DNA of 64,000 nucleotides from Chryseobacterium gleum. GTDB taxonomy: Bacteria; Bacteroidota; Bacteroidia; UBA10329. This document shows positions 54,889 to 62,638 of the stretch, one piece after another. The notes below the pieces were generated by a model. That model saw only the letters and a program-made list of their open reading frames with translations. It was not told the DNA's origin and made no database searches. Numbering within the stretch: the stretch's first letter is position 1; every line of letters starts with the position of its first letter. Both the position numbers and the translations under genes were made by a program. The stretch lies in contig CAMDOM010000004.1 in assembly GCA_945903645.1 (NCBI GenBank), forward strand, positions 59,830 through 123,829, read 5' to 3'.

Positions 54889-55647
54889 TTACCATTCACA
54901 ACCTGGCATAGCGCGCTGCATGTATTGCAACTCTGCCAGTAGGAATCCAAAATACTCGGTATGCGTTCCTGTCTTGCTGCCATGTTGCATCCAACCTTCT
55001 TGGGGCATTTTCAATGTGGCCACCGTCAATACTTGCGCAACTTTAGCTTTCCAAGTTTGATGTAACACACTTAAATCTGGACCTATGCCATTGGCTATTG
55101 CCCATTGATCCACCTCGTTTTGAACGAATAAATCGCCTGTAAACTCCCAAATTGAATCAAATGATTGCTGTATTCGGTTGTGGCTTTCTTCGGTTCCATC
55201 GCCCAAACGCAGCACCCAATCGGAACTGTGCCGCACGTGATAATTGATTTCTTTGATGGCTTTGGCAGCAATTGCGGCTAGGCATTCGTCCTTGGAATTG
55301 ACCAATTCTGTGAAGAGCAATTGGTTGAATACATCCACCAAAAATTGGCGTGCCATGGTGTCGCCAAAATGGCCGTTTGGCAATTCGCAAATCAGCGCGT
55401 TGGTGTATTCACGCTCTAATCTCGTATAGGCCAAGTCGTCCTCTCCTCTACCCTTTCCTTCTAATTCGCCAGCATACGTTAGCAAACTGCGTGAATGCCC
55501 TAACAGGTCGAGCGATACGTTTATCAAGGCAATGTCTTCCTCCAACTCAGGTCCATGACCACACCATTCGCTGAGGCGATGCCCCAAGATGAGTGCGTTG
55601 TCGCCCAAACGCAGGGCGTAATTGAATAGTGCTTGCTTGCTTTCCAT
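54889..55647 (-). CDS. paaC: Phenylacetyl-CoA epoxidase structural subunit PaaC
   Basis: A 252-residue ferritin-like subunit that pairs with PaaA to form the stable core of the epoxidase; it lacks the di-iron site and serves a structural role. The N-terminus ALRLGDNALILGHRLSEWCG and the following HGPELEEDIALINVSLDLLG are typical, as is KEINYHVRHSSDWVLRLGDG near 125. The length is normal. Its ATG overlaps the paaB stop by one base, so the two are translated together. Confidence 0.95.
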   Translation of the reverse strand: MESKQALFNYALRLGDNALILGHRLSEWCGHGPELEEDIALINVSLDLLGHSRSLLTYAGELEGKGRGEDDLAYTRLEREYTNALICELPNGHFGDTMARQFLVDVFNQLLFTELVNSKDECLAAIAAKAIKEINYHVRHSSDWVLRLGDGTEESHNRIQQSFDSIWEFTGDLFVQNEVDQWAIANGIGPDLSVLHQTWKAKVAQVLTVATLKMPQEGWMQHGSKTGTHTEYFGFLLAELQYMQRAMPGCEW

Positions 55648-55934
55648 TACATGTGCCCCACTTCGTCCGGAATATCATAAAACGTAGGATGGCGATATAC
55701 CTTATCCTCCGCAGCATCAAACAACTCCTCCTTTTCGCCTGGAGTTGTTGCGTGGATGTATTTGCTTTCTACCACCCAAATGCTAACGCCTTCGCTTCTG
55801 CGCGTGTAGACATCACGAGCATTGCTAATGGCCATTTCTATATCTGGAGCATGAAGACTTCCAGCATGTTTATGATGCAACCCAGAACGGCTGCGAATAA
55901 ATACCTCCCAAAGGGGCCAATCGCTTCTACTCAT
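55647..55934 (-). CDS. paaB: Phenylacetyl-CoA epoxidase subunit PaaB
   Basis: A 95-residue small subunit of the epoxidase complex; it helps the A and C subunits bridge. WPLWEVFIRSRSGLHHKHAG (residues 6-25) and APDIEMAISNARDVYTRRSE match the family closely. It ends with a C-terminal part DIPDEVGHM. The length is usual. It lies 32 bases after paaA and overlaps paaC by one base. Confidence 0.95.
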   Translation of the reverse strand: MSRSDWPLWEVFIRSRSGLHHKHAGSLHAPDIEMAISNARDVYTRRSEGVSIWVVESKYIHATTPGEKEELFDAAEDKVYRHPTFYDIPDEVGHM

Positions 55935-55966
55935 CTTTTCTGTTCGATTAATGCTCGTATTTCAAT

Positions 55967-56905
55967 TTAAGCAGCCTGCTTCGCAGCCCTCTTTTTGGCA
56001 AAAGCCGTGGCCGCATCGCGCACCCATTCTCCATTCGCATGGGCTTCTTGCCTATCTTTCACTCTTTGTTTATTGCAAGGGCCGTTGCCTTTAACGACAT
56101 TAAAAAACTCTTCCCAATCTATTTCACCAAAGTCATATCCGTTTTTGGCTTCGTTCCATTTCAAGTCTTTATCTGGAATTGTTAGTCCAAGAAAGTTGGC
56201 TTGAGGAACCGTTTGATCTACAAATTTTTGGCGCAAATCATCATTGCTCATGCGCTTAATTTTCCATGCCATGCTTTGAGCGCTATTGGGAGATGCATCG
56301 TCATTCGGACCAAACATCATCAACGAAGGCCACCACCAACGGTTCAATGCATCTTGAGCCAAAGCCTTTTGCTCGGGTGTTCCTTGTGCCAGTTTCAAAG
56401 TAATCTCATAGCCCTGACGTTGGTGAAAACTTTCCTCCTTACAAATGCGAATCATAGCGCGGCTGTAGGGGCCATAACTGGCTTTTTGAAGCATAATCTG
56501 ATTCACGATTGCCGCACCGTCTACCAGCCAACCAATAGCGCCAATATCGGCCCAGGTGATGGTAGGATAATTGAAAATGCTAGAATACTTGGCTTTGCCT
56601 ACAAGCAAATCGTTTACCAAGGTATCGCGGTCAATACCTAGCGTTTCTGTTGCGCTGTAGAGGTACAAACCATGACCAGCCTCATCCTGAATTTTAGCCA
56701 AGAGGGCAACTTTTCTGCGTAGGCTTGGAGCCCGCGTTATCCAACGGCCTTCGGGCAACATGCCTACAACTTCCGAATGGGCATGTTGCGACATTTGCCG
56801 AATGAGGGTTTTACGATAAGCATCTGGCATCCAATCCTTCGGCTCTATTTTTCCTTCTGCCGCAATAATGGCATCAAATTGCTGTTGTTTTTCCTGGTCT
56901 ATCAT
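55967..56905 (-). CDS. paaA: Phenylacetyl-CoA epoxidase catalytic subunit PaaA
   Basis: The catalytic di-iron subunit, 312 residues, which adds one oxygen atom across the ring of phenylacetyl-Co[21 protein letters not shown] starts the protein. Ligand-bearing helices include [20 protein letters not shown] (E-x2-H) and [16 protein letters not shown] (E-x2-H). The C-terminal part contains [20 protein letters not shown] chose ATG 56905 because the 28 residues upstream do not match the family. It is first of the run A, B, C, D and diverges from paaE. Confidence 0.95.
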   Translation of the reverse strand: MIDQEKQQQFDAIIAAEGKIEPKDWMPDAYRKTLIRQMSQHAHSEVVGMLPEGRWITRAPSLRRKVALLAKIQDEAGHGLYLYSATETLGIDRDTLVNDLLVGKAKYSSIFNYPTITWADIGAIGWLVDGAAIVNQIMLQKASYGPYSRAMIRICKEESFHQRQGYEITLKLAQGTPEQKALAQDALNRWWWPSLMMFGPNDDASPNSAQSMAWKIKRMSNDDLRQKFVDQTVPQANFLGLTIPDKDLKWNEAKNGYDFGEIDWEEFFNVVKGNGPCNKQRVKDRQEAHANGEWVRDAATAFAKKRAAKQAA

Positions 56906-57031
56906 GGCTATTTTCGATGGGACAAGTTTACACATTTTGAATTGGGTGCTTCTGACTAAAATCATGGCGTGAGACCCAAGACAATACAATTAACAGCGAC
57001 TTGCGTTAGTTGTTTCACAGATGAGATACCT

Positions 57032-57039
57032 TAGTTTTG
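57032..57039 (+). promoter_or_regulatory. Possible -7 box before paaE
   Basis: TAGTTTTG, a perfect TAnnTTTG, ends 19 bases before the paaE ATG. It lies in the 153-base region between the divergent paaA and paaE starts, where control of both units would be expected. No repeated operator was identified. Confidence 0.35.
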
Positions 57040-57058
57040 CCAACCTTAAACGATATGA

Positions 57059-58144
57059 ATGGCTCGATTTGAAACTTTAGTGGTGAAACAAGTGAGGCGC
57101 GAAACGCCCGATTGTGTGTCTATTGCCTTGGATGTGCCAGTAGCATTGCGCGATTCATTTCAATTTCTACCAGGTCAATATGTTACGCTGCGCAAGGATT
57201 TTAATGGCGAGGAAATAAGGCGGTCATATTCCATTTGTTCTGCCCCATCAGAGGAAGTTTTGCGCATTGGGGTGAAAGAAGTGCCCAACGGCTTGTTTTC
57301 CCAATATGCCAATCGCGAACTGAAAGCAGGGGACCTTTTGGAAGTAATGCCTCCGTTAGGCAAGTTCATCGTTGATTTGAATGTTTCCAACAAGAAAAAC
57401 TATGTAGCATTTGCAGCAGGAAGTGGCATTACTCCTATTCTAAGCATTATGAAAGCGGTATTGGAAACCGAATCCAAAAGCCAGTTTACCTTATTTTATG
57501 GAAACAGGCAAAAGGCTAGCGTCATTTTTCGGGAGGAAATTGAGTACCTCAAAAATGTTTACACCGAACGTTTGAGCATTTTCCACATCCTTTCTGGAGA
57601 AGAACTTGGCGCTGAATTGTTTAGTGGTCGTATTGATAAAAATAGAGTTGAGCGCTTGGCGACCTTGTTGTTTGATGCAAAGTCGGTTGATGACTACTAC
57701 TTGTGTGGCCCAGAACCAATGATACACGCGGTTCGCGAGGTATTGGAAGAAATAGGCGTGGACAAAATCCGCATACACTTCGAGCTATTTACCAGCACAA
57801 CCAAATTGCCGGCTGGAGCTGGAACGGAGAAACCAGCGACCATAGAGGGAACTTCATTCAAAAGTGCTGTGAAGGTTATTATGGATGGTGATGAATTTGA
57901 ATTATCCCTCAAAAGTGATGGAAAAACCATACTGGATGCCGCTATGGATGCAGGTATCGATGTGCCATTTTCGTGTAAAGGAGCAGTGTGTTGCACCTGT
58001 TTGGCGCGTGTGAAAGAAGGCGAAGTGTTTATGGAAAAGAACTACAGCCTTACCGACAAAGAAGTGGCCGAAGGCTTAATCCTTACCTGCCAATCGCATC
58101 CAAAAACAGCGAATGTAACGGTGGATTATGATGATATTTGGTAA
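57059..58144 (+). CDS. paaE: Phenylacetyl-CoA epoxidase reductase PaaE
   Basis: A 361-residue reductase that passes electrons from NADPH through FAD and a 2Fe-2S cluster to PaaA. The flavin site is RRSYSICSAP (Arg55 to Ser58), and the nucleotide site has AAGSGITPILSIM (119-131). The C-terminal plant-type ferredoxin carries Cys306, Cys311, Cys314 and Cys344. The end YDDIW is as in other PaaE proteins. It is transcribed away from paaABCD, unlike the usual single operon, and converges on uvrA with 6 bases between stops. Confidence 0.95.
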   Translation: MARFETLVVKQVRRETPDCVSIALDVPVALRDSFQFLPGQYVTLRKDFNGEEIRRSYSICSAPSEEVLRIGVKEVPNGLFSQYANRELKAGDLLEVMPPLGKFIVDLNVSNKKNYVAFAAGSGITPILSIMKAVLETESKSQFTLFYGNRQKASVIFREEIEYLKNVYTERLSIFHILSGEELGAELFSGRIDKNRVERLATLLFDAKSVDDYYLCGPEPMIHAVREVLEEIGVDKIRIHFELFTSTTKLPAGAGTEKPATIEGTSFKSAVKVIMDGDEFELSLKSDGKTILDAAMDAGIDVPFSCKGAVCCTCLARVKEGEVFMEKNYSLTDKEVAEGLILTCQSHPKTANVTVDYDDIW

Positions 58145-58150
58145 TCCTCT

Positions 58151-60937
58151 TTAGCTCAATTGGGGCTGCAATTTATCCGCAATAGCTTTGCCTGTAAGCG
58201 ATTCGGCACATTGTACCAAGCCTTCAGGTGTACCTTCAAACACGATGCTCCCACCTCCTTTTCCGCCTTCTGGACCAAGGTCAATCACATGGTCGGCACA
58301 TTTGATAACATCGGAATGATGTTCTACCAAAATGATGGTATGCCCCTGATTTAGCAACGCATTGAAGGCCTTCATTAGGCGATTGATGTCGTGGAAATGA
58401 AGCCCCGTGGTGGGCTCATCAAAAATGAACAGCGTGCTGCCCGATGTTTTTCCCTTGCCCAAGAAAGACGCTAGTTTTATGCGTTGCGCCTCTCCGCCCG
58501 AAAGCGTACTGCTGCTTTGCCCAAGCTGCACATAGCCCAACCCCACTTCTTGTAGTGGTGAAATTTTGTCGGCAATTTTTGGGGTATGTTTACTAAAGAA
58601 CTCCATGGCTTCATCCACCGTGAGGCAAAGAATATCGTTGATGTTTTTATCCTGAAAACTTACTTCCAGCACTTCCTCTCTGAATCGCTTGCCATCGCAC
58701 GACTCGCATTTCATAATAATGTCGGCCATAAACTGCATTTCGATGCGAACTGTGCCTTCGCCTTCGCACACTTCGCAGCGCCCACCCGCCACGTTAAACG
58801 AAAAATGGCGCGGTTGATATCCTCGCAATGATGCCAATTTCTGGTTGGAATAGAGCGTACGAATGTCATCGTATGCTTTAATGTAGGTAATTGGATTGCT
58901 GCGGGTGGATCGTCCAATCGGATCTTGGTCTACAAATTCCACGTTGGTAAGACGGTCCAATTTGCCTTCCAATCCGCCAAACTCGCCAATGCGAAGTCCA
59001 AATCCACCATACTGACGCTTCAATGCTGGATAAAGAATATCGCGCATTAAGGTGCTTTTGCCCGAACCGCTAACTCCCGTAATCACCGTGAGGCATTTTA
59101 ACGGAAACGCCACCGTCAAATTCTTCAGATTGTTCTGCCGCGCTCCAACAACAGTGATTGTGCCTTGAGCTTTGCGCCTTTCTTTCGGAACGGGAATTTC
59201 CATTTTCCCCGTCAGATATTTGGCCGTAAGACTTTGCCCAATTGTAATCAATTCGGGCTGTGTGCCTCGAAAAACCACTTCGCCCCCATGCACTCCAGCC
59301 TCTGGACCTATGTCTACAATAAGGTCGGCAGCGCGCATAATGTCTTCATCGTGCTCCACAACGATTACGGTATTGCCCAAATCGCGAAGGCGAAGCAAAA
59401 TGCTGATTAACCTAGCGGTGTCGCGGGCATGAAGCCCAATGCTGGGCTCATCTAAAATATACATGCTTCCCACCAGGGAGCTTCCCAACGAACCTGCCAA
59501 GTGTATGCGCTGACTTTCGCCACCAGAAAGCGTCATCGATGTGCGATTTAGGGTGAGATAACTCAACCCAACATCTTCCAAATAGCCAATGCGCGTAGTG
59601 ATTTCGCGCAGCAATCGCTTGGCTATTTCTGCTTCAGCTTCCGTTAAATGCAGCGTTGCAAAAAACTGAGCTAGCTCGCCAATGGGCAACAGCACTAGGT
59701 CGGAAATGCTCTTACCGCCAATTTTCACATAGTTGGCGTCTTTGCGCAATTTGGTTCCTCTACAGTCTGGGCAATCAGTTTTGCCCCGATAGCGCGACAA
59801 CATCACCCGATATTGAATTTTGTAGCTATTGGCTTCCAACATGTGGAAGAACGCATGCAGCCCCTCGAAATACGCATCTCCATTCCAAAGCAAATTCAAG
59901 TGTTCGTAGGTCAGTTGGTAAATGGGCCGATGAATTGGAAACCCATTTTTGGCAGAGGCACGAACCAGTTCATCACGCCATTTGCCCATACTATCTCCTT
60001 TCCAACATGCCACCGCATCTTCATACAGGCTTAGGCCCTTATCTGGAATCACCAAATCGGGGTCTATGCCAATAACAGAACCAAAGCCCTCACATTTTTT
60101 GCATGCGCCATACGGATTATTGAAGCTGAAGAAGTTTACCGAGGGCTCCTCAAAAACCACATTGTCCATGGCAAATTCGGTGCTCAAATTCAATTCTTCG
60201 TTTGTGTCATCATAGTCTAGCAAAATGCTGCACTGCTGATGGCCTTCGCCCAACGCCATGCGCACCGCCTCGTTGGCGCGGTTCACCAAATCTTCGGTAG
60301 CATCCACCGAAAAACGGTCGACTACCACAGCCAGCATATTTTCATTTTGGATGGCTTCCTCAAACTGTTCAATGCGCAAAATCTGCCCATTCAATTTGAT
60401 GCGGGTGTAGCCCTGATGTTTTAAGATTTCTATGCGCTTCACCAACGCCTCTAGCGGTATTTTCCCAAAAGGCGCAAATACCATAACCTTGGTGGCTTCG
60501 GGTTTTGAAAGGATGATTTGCGCAATGGTTTCGGCCGTGTGACGATGAACCTCTAGGCCCGAAACAGGCGAATACGTTCGGCCAATTCGCGCAAAAAGCA
60601 ACTTTAGGTAATCGTATATCTCGGTGGTGGTGCCCACGGTGCTGCGCGGATTGCTGCTTTTCACCTTCTGGTTGATGGCGATGGCAGGCGCAATTCCAAG
60701 AATGCTGTCCACCTCGGGCTTATCTATTTTACCCAAAAACTGACGTGCATAGGCACTCAAACTTTCGATATACCTGCGCTGGCCTTCGGCATACAGGGTA
60801 TCGAACGCAAGGGTCGATTTGCCTGAGCCCGAAAGCCCTGTTATCACAATCAACTTCTTGTGGGGCAACACAAGGTCAATGTTCTTGAGGTTGTGAAGTC
60901 GGGCCCCACGGATAATGATATTGTGCTTCGGATTCAA
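58151..60937 (-). CDS. uvrA: Excinuclease ABC subunit UvrA
   Basis: The damage-recognition ATPase of nucleotide excision repair, 928 residues. It has two ABC modules: Walker A GLSGSGKSTLAFDTLY (34-49) and GVSGSGKSTLMRDILYPALK (near 638); two signatures, TLSGGESQRIHLAGSLG and TLSGGEAQRIKLASFLG; and zinc fingers CKKCEGFG/CPDCRGT and CEVCEGEG/CESCDGK. The start is TTG at 60937, giving MNPKHNIIIRGARLHNLKNI, the expected N-terminus. It stands alone, divergent from the CPBP gene. Confidence 0.97.
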   Translation of the reverse strand: MNPKHNIIIRGARLHNLKNIDLVLPHKKLIVITGLSGSGKSTLAFDTLYAEGQRRYIESLSAYARQFLGKIDKPEVDSILGIAPAIAINQKVKSSNPRSTVGTTTEIYDYLKLLFARIGRTYSPVSGLEVHRHTAETIAQIILSKPEATKVMVFAPFGKIPLEALVKRIEILKHQGYTRIKLNGQILRIEQFEEAIQNENMLAVVVDRFSVDATEDLVNRANEAVRMALGEGHQQCSILLDYDDTNEELNLSTEFAMDNVVFEEPSVNFFSFNNPYGACKKCEGFGSVIGIDPDLVIPDKGLSLYEDAVACWKGDSMGKWRDELVRASAKNGFPIHRPIYQLTYEHLNLLWNGDAYFEGLHAFFHMLEANSYKIQYRVMLSRYRGKTDCPDCRGTKLRKDANYVKIGGKSISDLVLLPIGELAQFFATLHLTEAEAEIAKRLLREITTRIGYLEDVGLSYLTLNRTSMTLSGGESQRIHLAGSLGSSLVGSMYILDEPSIGLHARDTARLISILLRLRDLGNTVIVVEHDEDIMRAADLIVDIGPEAGVHGGEVVFRGTQPELITIGQSLTAKYLTGKMEIPVPKERRKAQGTITVVGARQNNLKNLTVAFPLKCLTVITGVSGSGKSTLMRDILYPALKRQYGGFGLRIGEFGGLEGKLDRLTNVEFVDQDPIGRSTRSNPITYIKAYDDIRTLYSNQKLASLRGYQPRHFSFNVAGGRCEVCEGEGTVRIEMQFMADIIMKCESCDGKRFREEVLEVSFQDKNINDILCLTVDEAMEFFSKHTPKIADKISPLQEVGLGYVQLGQSSSTLSGGEAQRIKLASFLGKGKTSGSTLFIFDEPTTGLHFHDINRLMKAFNALLNQGHTIILVEHHSDVIKCADHVIDLGPEGGKGGGSIVFEGTPEGLVQCAESLTGKAIADKLQPQLS

Positions 60938-60966
60938 AATGGAAAGGATATAATCTGAGGGCTAAT

Positions 60967-61953
60967 TTGCAGCCTTTGGGCTACACAGCAAAGTACGATA
61001 TTCGTCCCGTGGTGAAAAAACTTCGAGTCGAGATTCTTGCATTCTACAACTCAGACAGCAGTGTTCTGTTCTATGGCGGCACTTTGGCGCTGTTGGTTGT
61101 GGCTATTTTCATCAACTACAGCCCACTTATCGACCTGCAATGGGTAGACAAAAGCGACAATAAATGGATGTGGCTGGCGCATTATTTCGGGATTTATGGC
61201 GGATTGTATTACGCCACCGCCCTGCTGGGAGCCAAGGGAAGCACCCTTCGTTATCTGCAAAATCCATGGTTTTGGGTATTGAGTGCCGCGTTTATTCTGC
61301 TCGCCATCTTGCCTAAGCTGCATGTTTTTCCGTTGATAAACATCCACAACCACCCCGAATGGAGCGGTGGCGAAAAGATATTTGCCTACAAGAGTCATTT
61401 CTTCATCCATCAATTGGTGATAACTGGATTGGGATTGTTTGTCCTAAAAATAGTGTGCGCCAAATGGATGCCACTAGATTTTGGTTTGCGCATCAACTTT
61501 AAGCAACTGCGCCCCTATTTTCTGATGCTATTGGCCGTTAGTCCGTTGATGCTGTCGGCTTCGTTTCTACCCGATTTTCAGCGCGCCTATCCGCAATACC
61601 AACCGTGGTCGCGTATGGATATGGCTTTTGGATTGACCGATACCACCCGAACCGCCCTATTCACCGCATGCTATAGCACAGGGTTTATTGCGGTAGAGCT
61701 GCTTTTTAGAGGTGCATTGGCCATTGCCATGGTGCAACTTATGGGCACCCGCGCCATATTGCCCATGGCGGCCTGCTACTGTGCCTTTCACTTTGGTAAA
61801 CCCTTGGTCGAGACCATTAGCTCGGTAGTTGGCGGCTACATTCTTGGGGTGCTTGCCGTGAATAGCCGCTCTATTGCAGGTGGCATACTCGTGCATTTGG
61901 GCGTAGCCATGCTGATGGAATTTGCTGGGCATGTGCAGCATGGGTTGAGGTAG
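60967..61953 (+). CDS. CPBP-family membrane protein (Abi/CAAX protease-like)
   Basis: A 328-residue integral membrane protein with about eight spans. The CPBP (Abi) motifs are partly kept: VELLFRG near 239 (one Glu of the usual EExxxR pair), YCAFH near 265 (FxxxH with Tyr for Phe), and a last His in GGILVHLGVAM. Some members cut CAAX-like peptides or act in bacteriocin immunity; others have unknown roles. It starts with TTG at 60967 and lies at the edge of the RHS-remnant region. Confidence 0.8.
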   Translation: MQPLGYTAKYDIRPVVKKLRVEILAFYNSDSSVLFYGGTLALLVVAIFINYSPLIDLQWVDKSDNKWMWLAHYFGIYGGLYYATALLGAKGSTLRYLQNPWFWVLSAAFILLAILPKLHVFPLINIHNHPEWSGGEKIFAYKSHFFIHQLVITGLGLFVLKIVCAKWMPLDFGLRINFKQLRPYFLMLLAVSPLMLSASFLPDFQRAYPQYQPWSRMDMAFGLTDTTRTALFTACYSTGFIAVELLFRGALAIAMVQLMGTRAILPMAACYCAFHFGKPLVETISSVVGGYILGVLAVNSRSIAGGILVHLGVAMLMEFAGHVQHGLR

Positions 61954-61975
61954 GGAGCACTCCCGTTCTAAGACT

Positions 61976-62040
61976 AAAAATTGCTAACCTTTGGTGGAGT
62001 AGAACCAACATGGGCTATGAAAATGCAACTATCGGGTGGG
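61976..62040 (+). repeat. Dispersed repeat, copy B
   Basis: Matches 8374-8439: aaaaattgctaacctttggt, then a variable segment, then catgggctatgaaaatgcaa and ctatcgggtggg. A hairpin follows at once as in copy A. Confidence 0.65.
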
Positions 62041-62147
62041 CAGGAGCCCACCACATACAACGGACGAGCGAAAGACGCTCGCCCGAGCAGCTGTGCAGCT
62101 TGGCGCTGGCGGGGTTTATTGCGAAGTCACAGACTTAGCGTGTACTA

Positions 62148-62184
62148 TTCCATTGAAGAGACCCTACGGAACTCTTCAACGAGC
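62148..62184 (+). repeat. 37-base direct repeat, left copy
   Basis: Starts ttccattgaagagaccctac and ends ggaactcttcaacgagc. It is identical to 62430-62466. Inside, gaagag and ctcttc can pair as a short hairpin. The two copies flank the RHS remnant. Confidence 0.75.
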
Positions 62185-62194
62185 ATGAACACCT

Positions 62195-62380
62195 AAACCA
62201 GCGGAGGATGTTGCCTTGCGCATCGCGGATGTAGTAGGTCATTGTCCATTGGTCGCATGGCAGCATGTCGCCCGAAGCATCTTTGGTAATAACCACCTTA
62301 CGCACACGGTTGCCCATACCATCGTATTGAAAAACAAGGGTTGGCAACTGGCTGCCTCCTTCGCGGTGTGTAAGTAACAC
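62195..62380 (-). pseudogene. Remnant of an RHS/YD-repeat protein
   Basis: The minus strand encodes QLPTLVFQYDGMGNRVRKVV and then QWTMTYYIRDAQGNIL, which is typical of the core of Bacteroidota RHS-repeat proteins (YDxxGNR and YxRDAQGN). The fragment is only about 60 codons, where full proteins exceed 1000, and it runs directly into repeat sequence. It is a decayed piece of a toxin-type or surface polymorphic protein. Confidence 0.75.
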
Positions 62381-62429
62381 ATGCAGCTAATGGACGGATA
62401 GTGGGCGGTTGCAAACCGCCCGTGTCATG

Positions 62430-62466
62430 TTCCATTGAAGAGACCCTACGGAACTCTTCAACGAGC
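62430..62466 (+). repeat. 37-base direct repeat, right copy
   Basis: Identical to 62148-62184, on the other side of the RHS remnant. The 282-base spacing from start to start suggests a recombination or duplication event. Confidence 0.75.
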
Positions 62467-62531
62467 GCATCGGGAACACTTGGGCGGGCTGGGGGCCATA
62501 TCGTAATCGGGGCCGATTACAGTTGTAAGTG

Positions 62532-62564
62532 CATGGAGTATGAGAATGGCAACTATCGGATGGG
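62532..62564 (+). repeat. Dispersed repeat, short copy C
   Basis: The sequence catggagtatgagaatggca then actatcggatggg is a diverged relative of the central part of copies A and B. Confidence 0.45.
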
Positions 62565-62638
62565 CTGCTGCACTTTCTGCGTAGCCAGGCGATTTTTACA
62601 AAAATCAGTTAGTCCTATCTTGGTAAATCAATACTCAT

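Larger units (their letters stand above)
61954..62638. other. Gap with repeats and an RHS remnant
   Basis: This 685-base gap holds the dispersed repeat copy B (61976-62040), a hairpin-rich part (ggtgggc/gcccacc and cgagcg/cgctcg, 62035-62090), two direct 37-base repeats (62148-62184 and 62430-62466), an RHS remnant between them, a ggcggtt/aaccgcc hairpin (62404-62420) and repeat copy C (62532-62564). No intact gene is seen. Confidence 0.55.
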
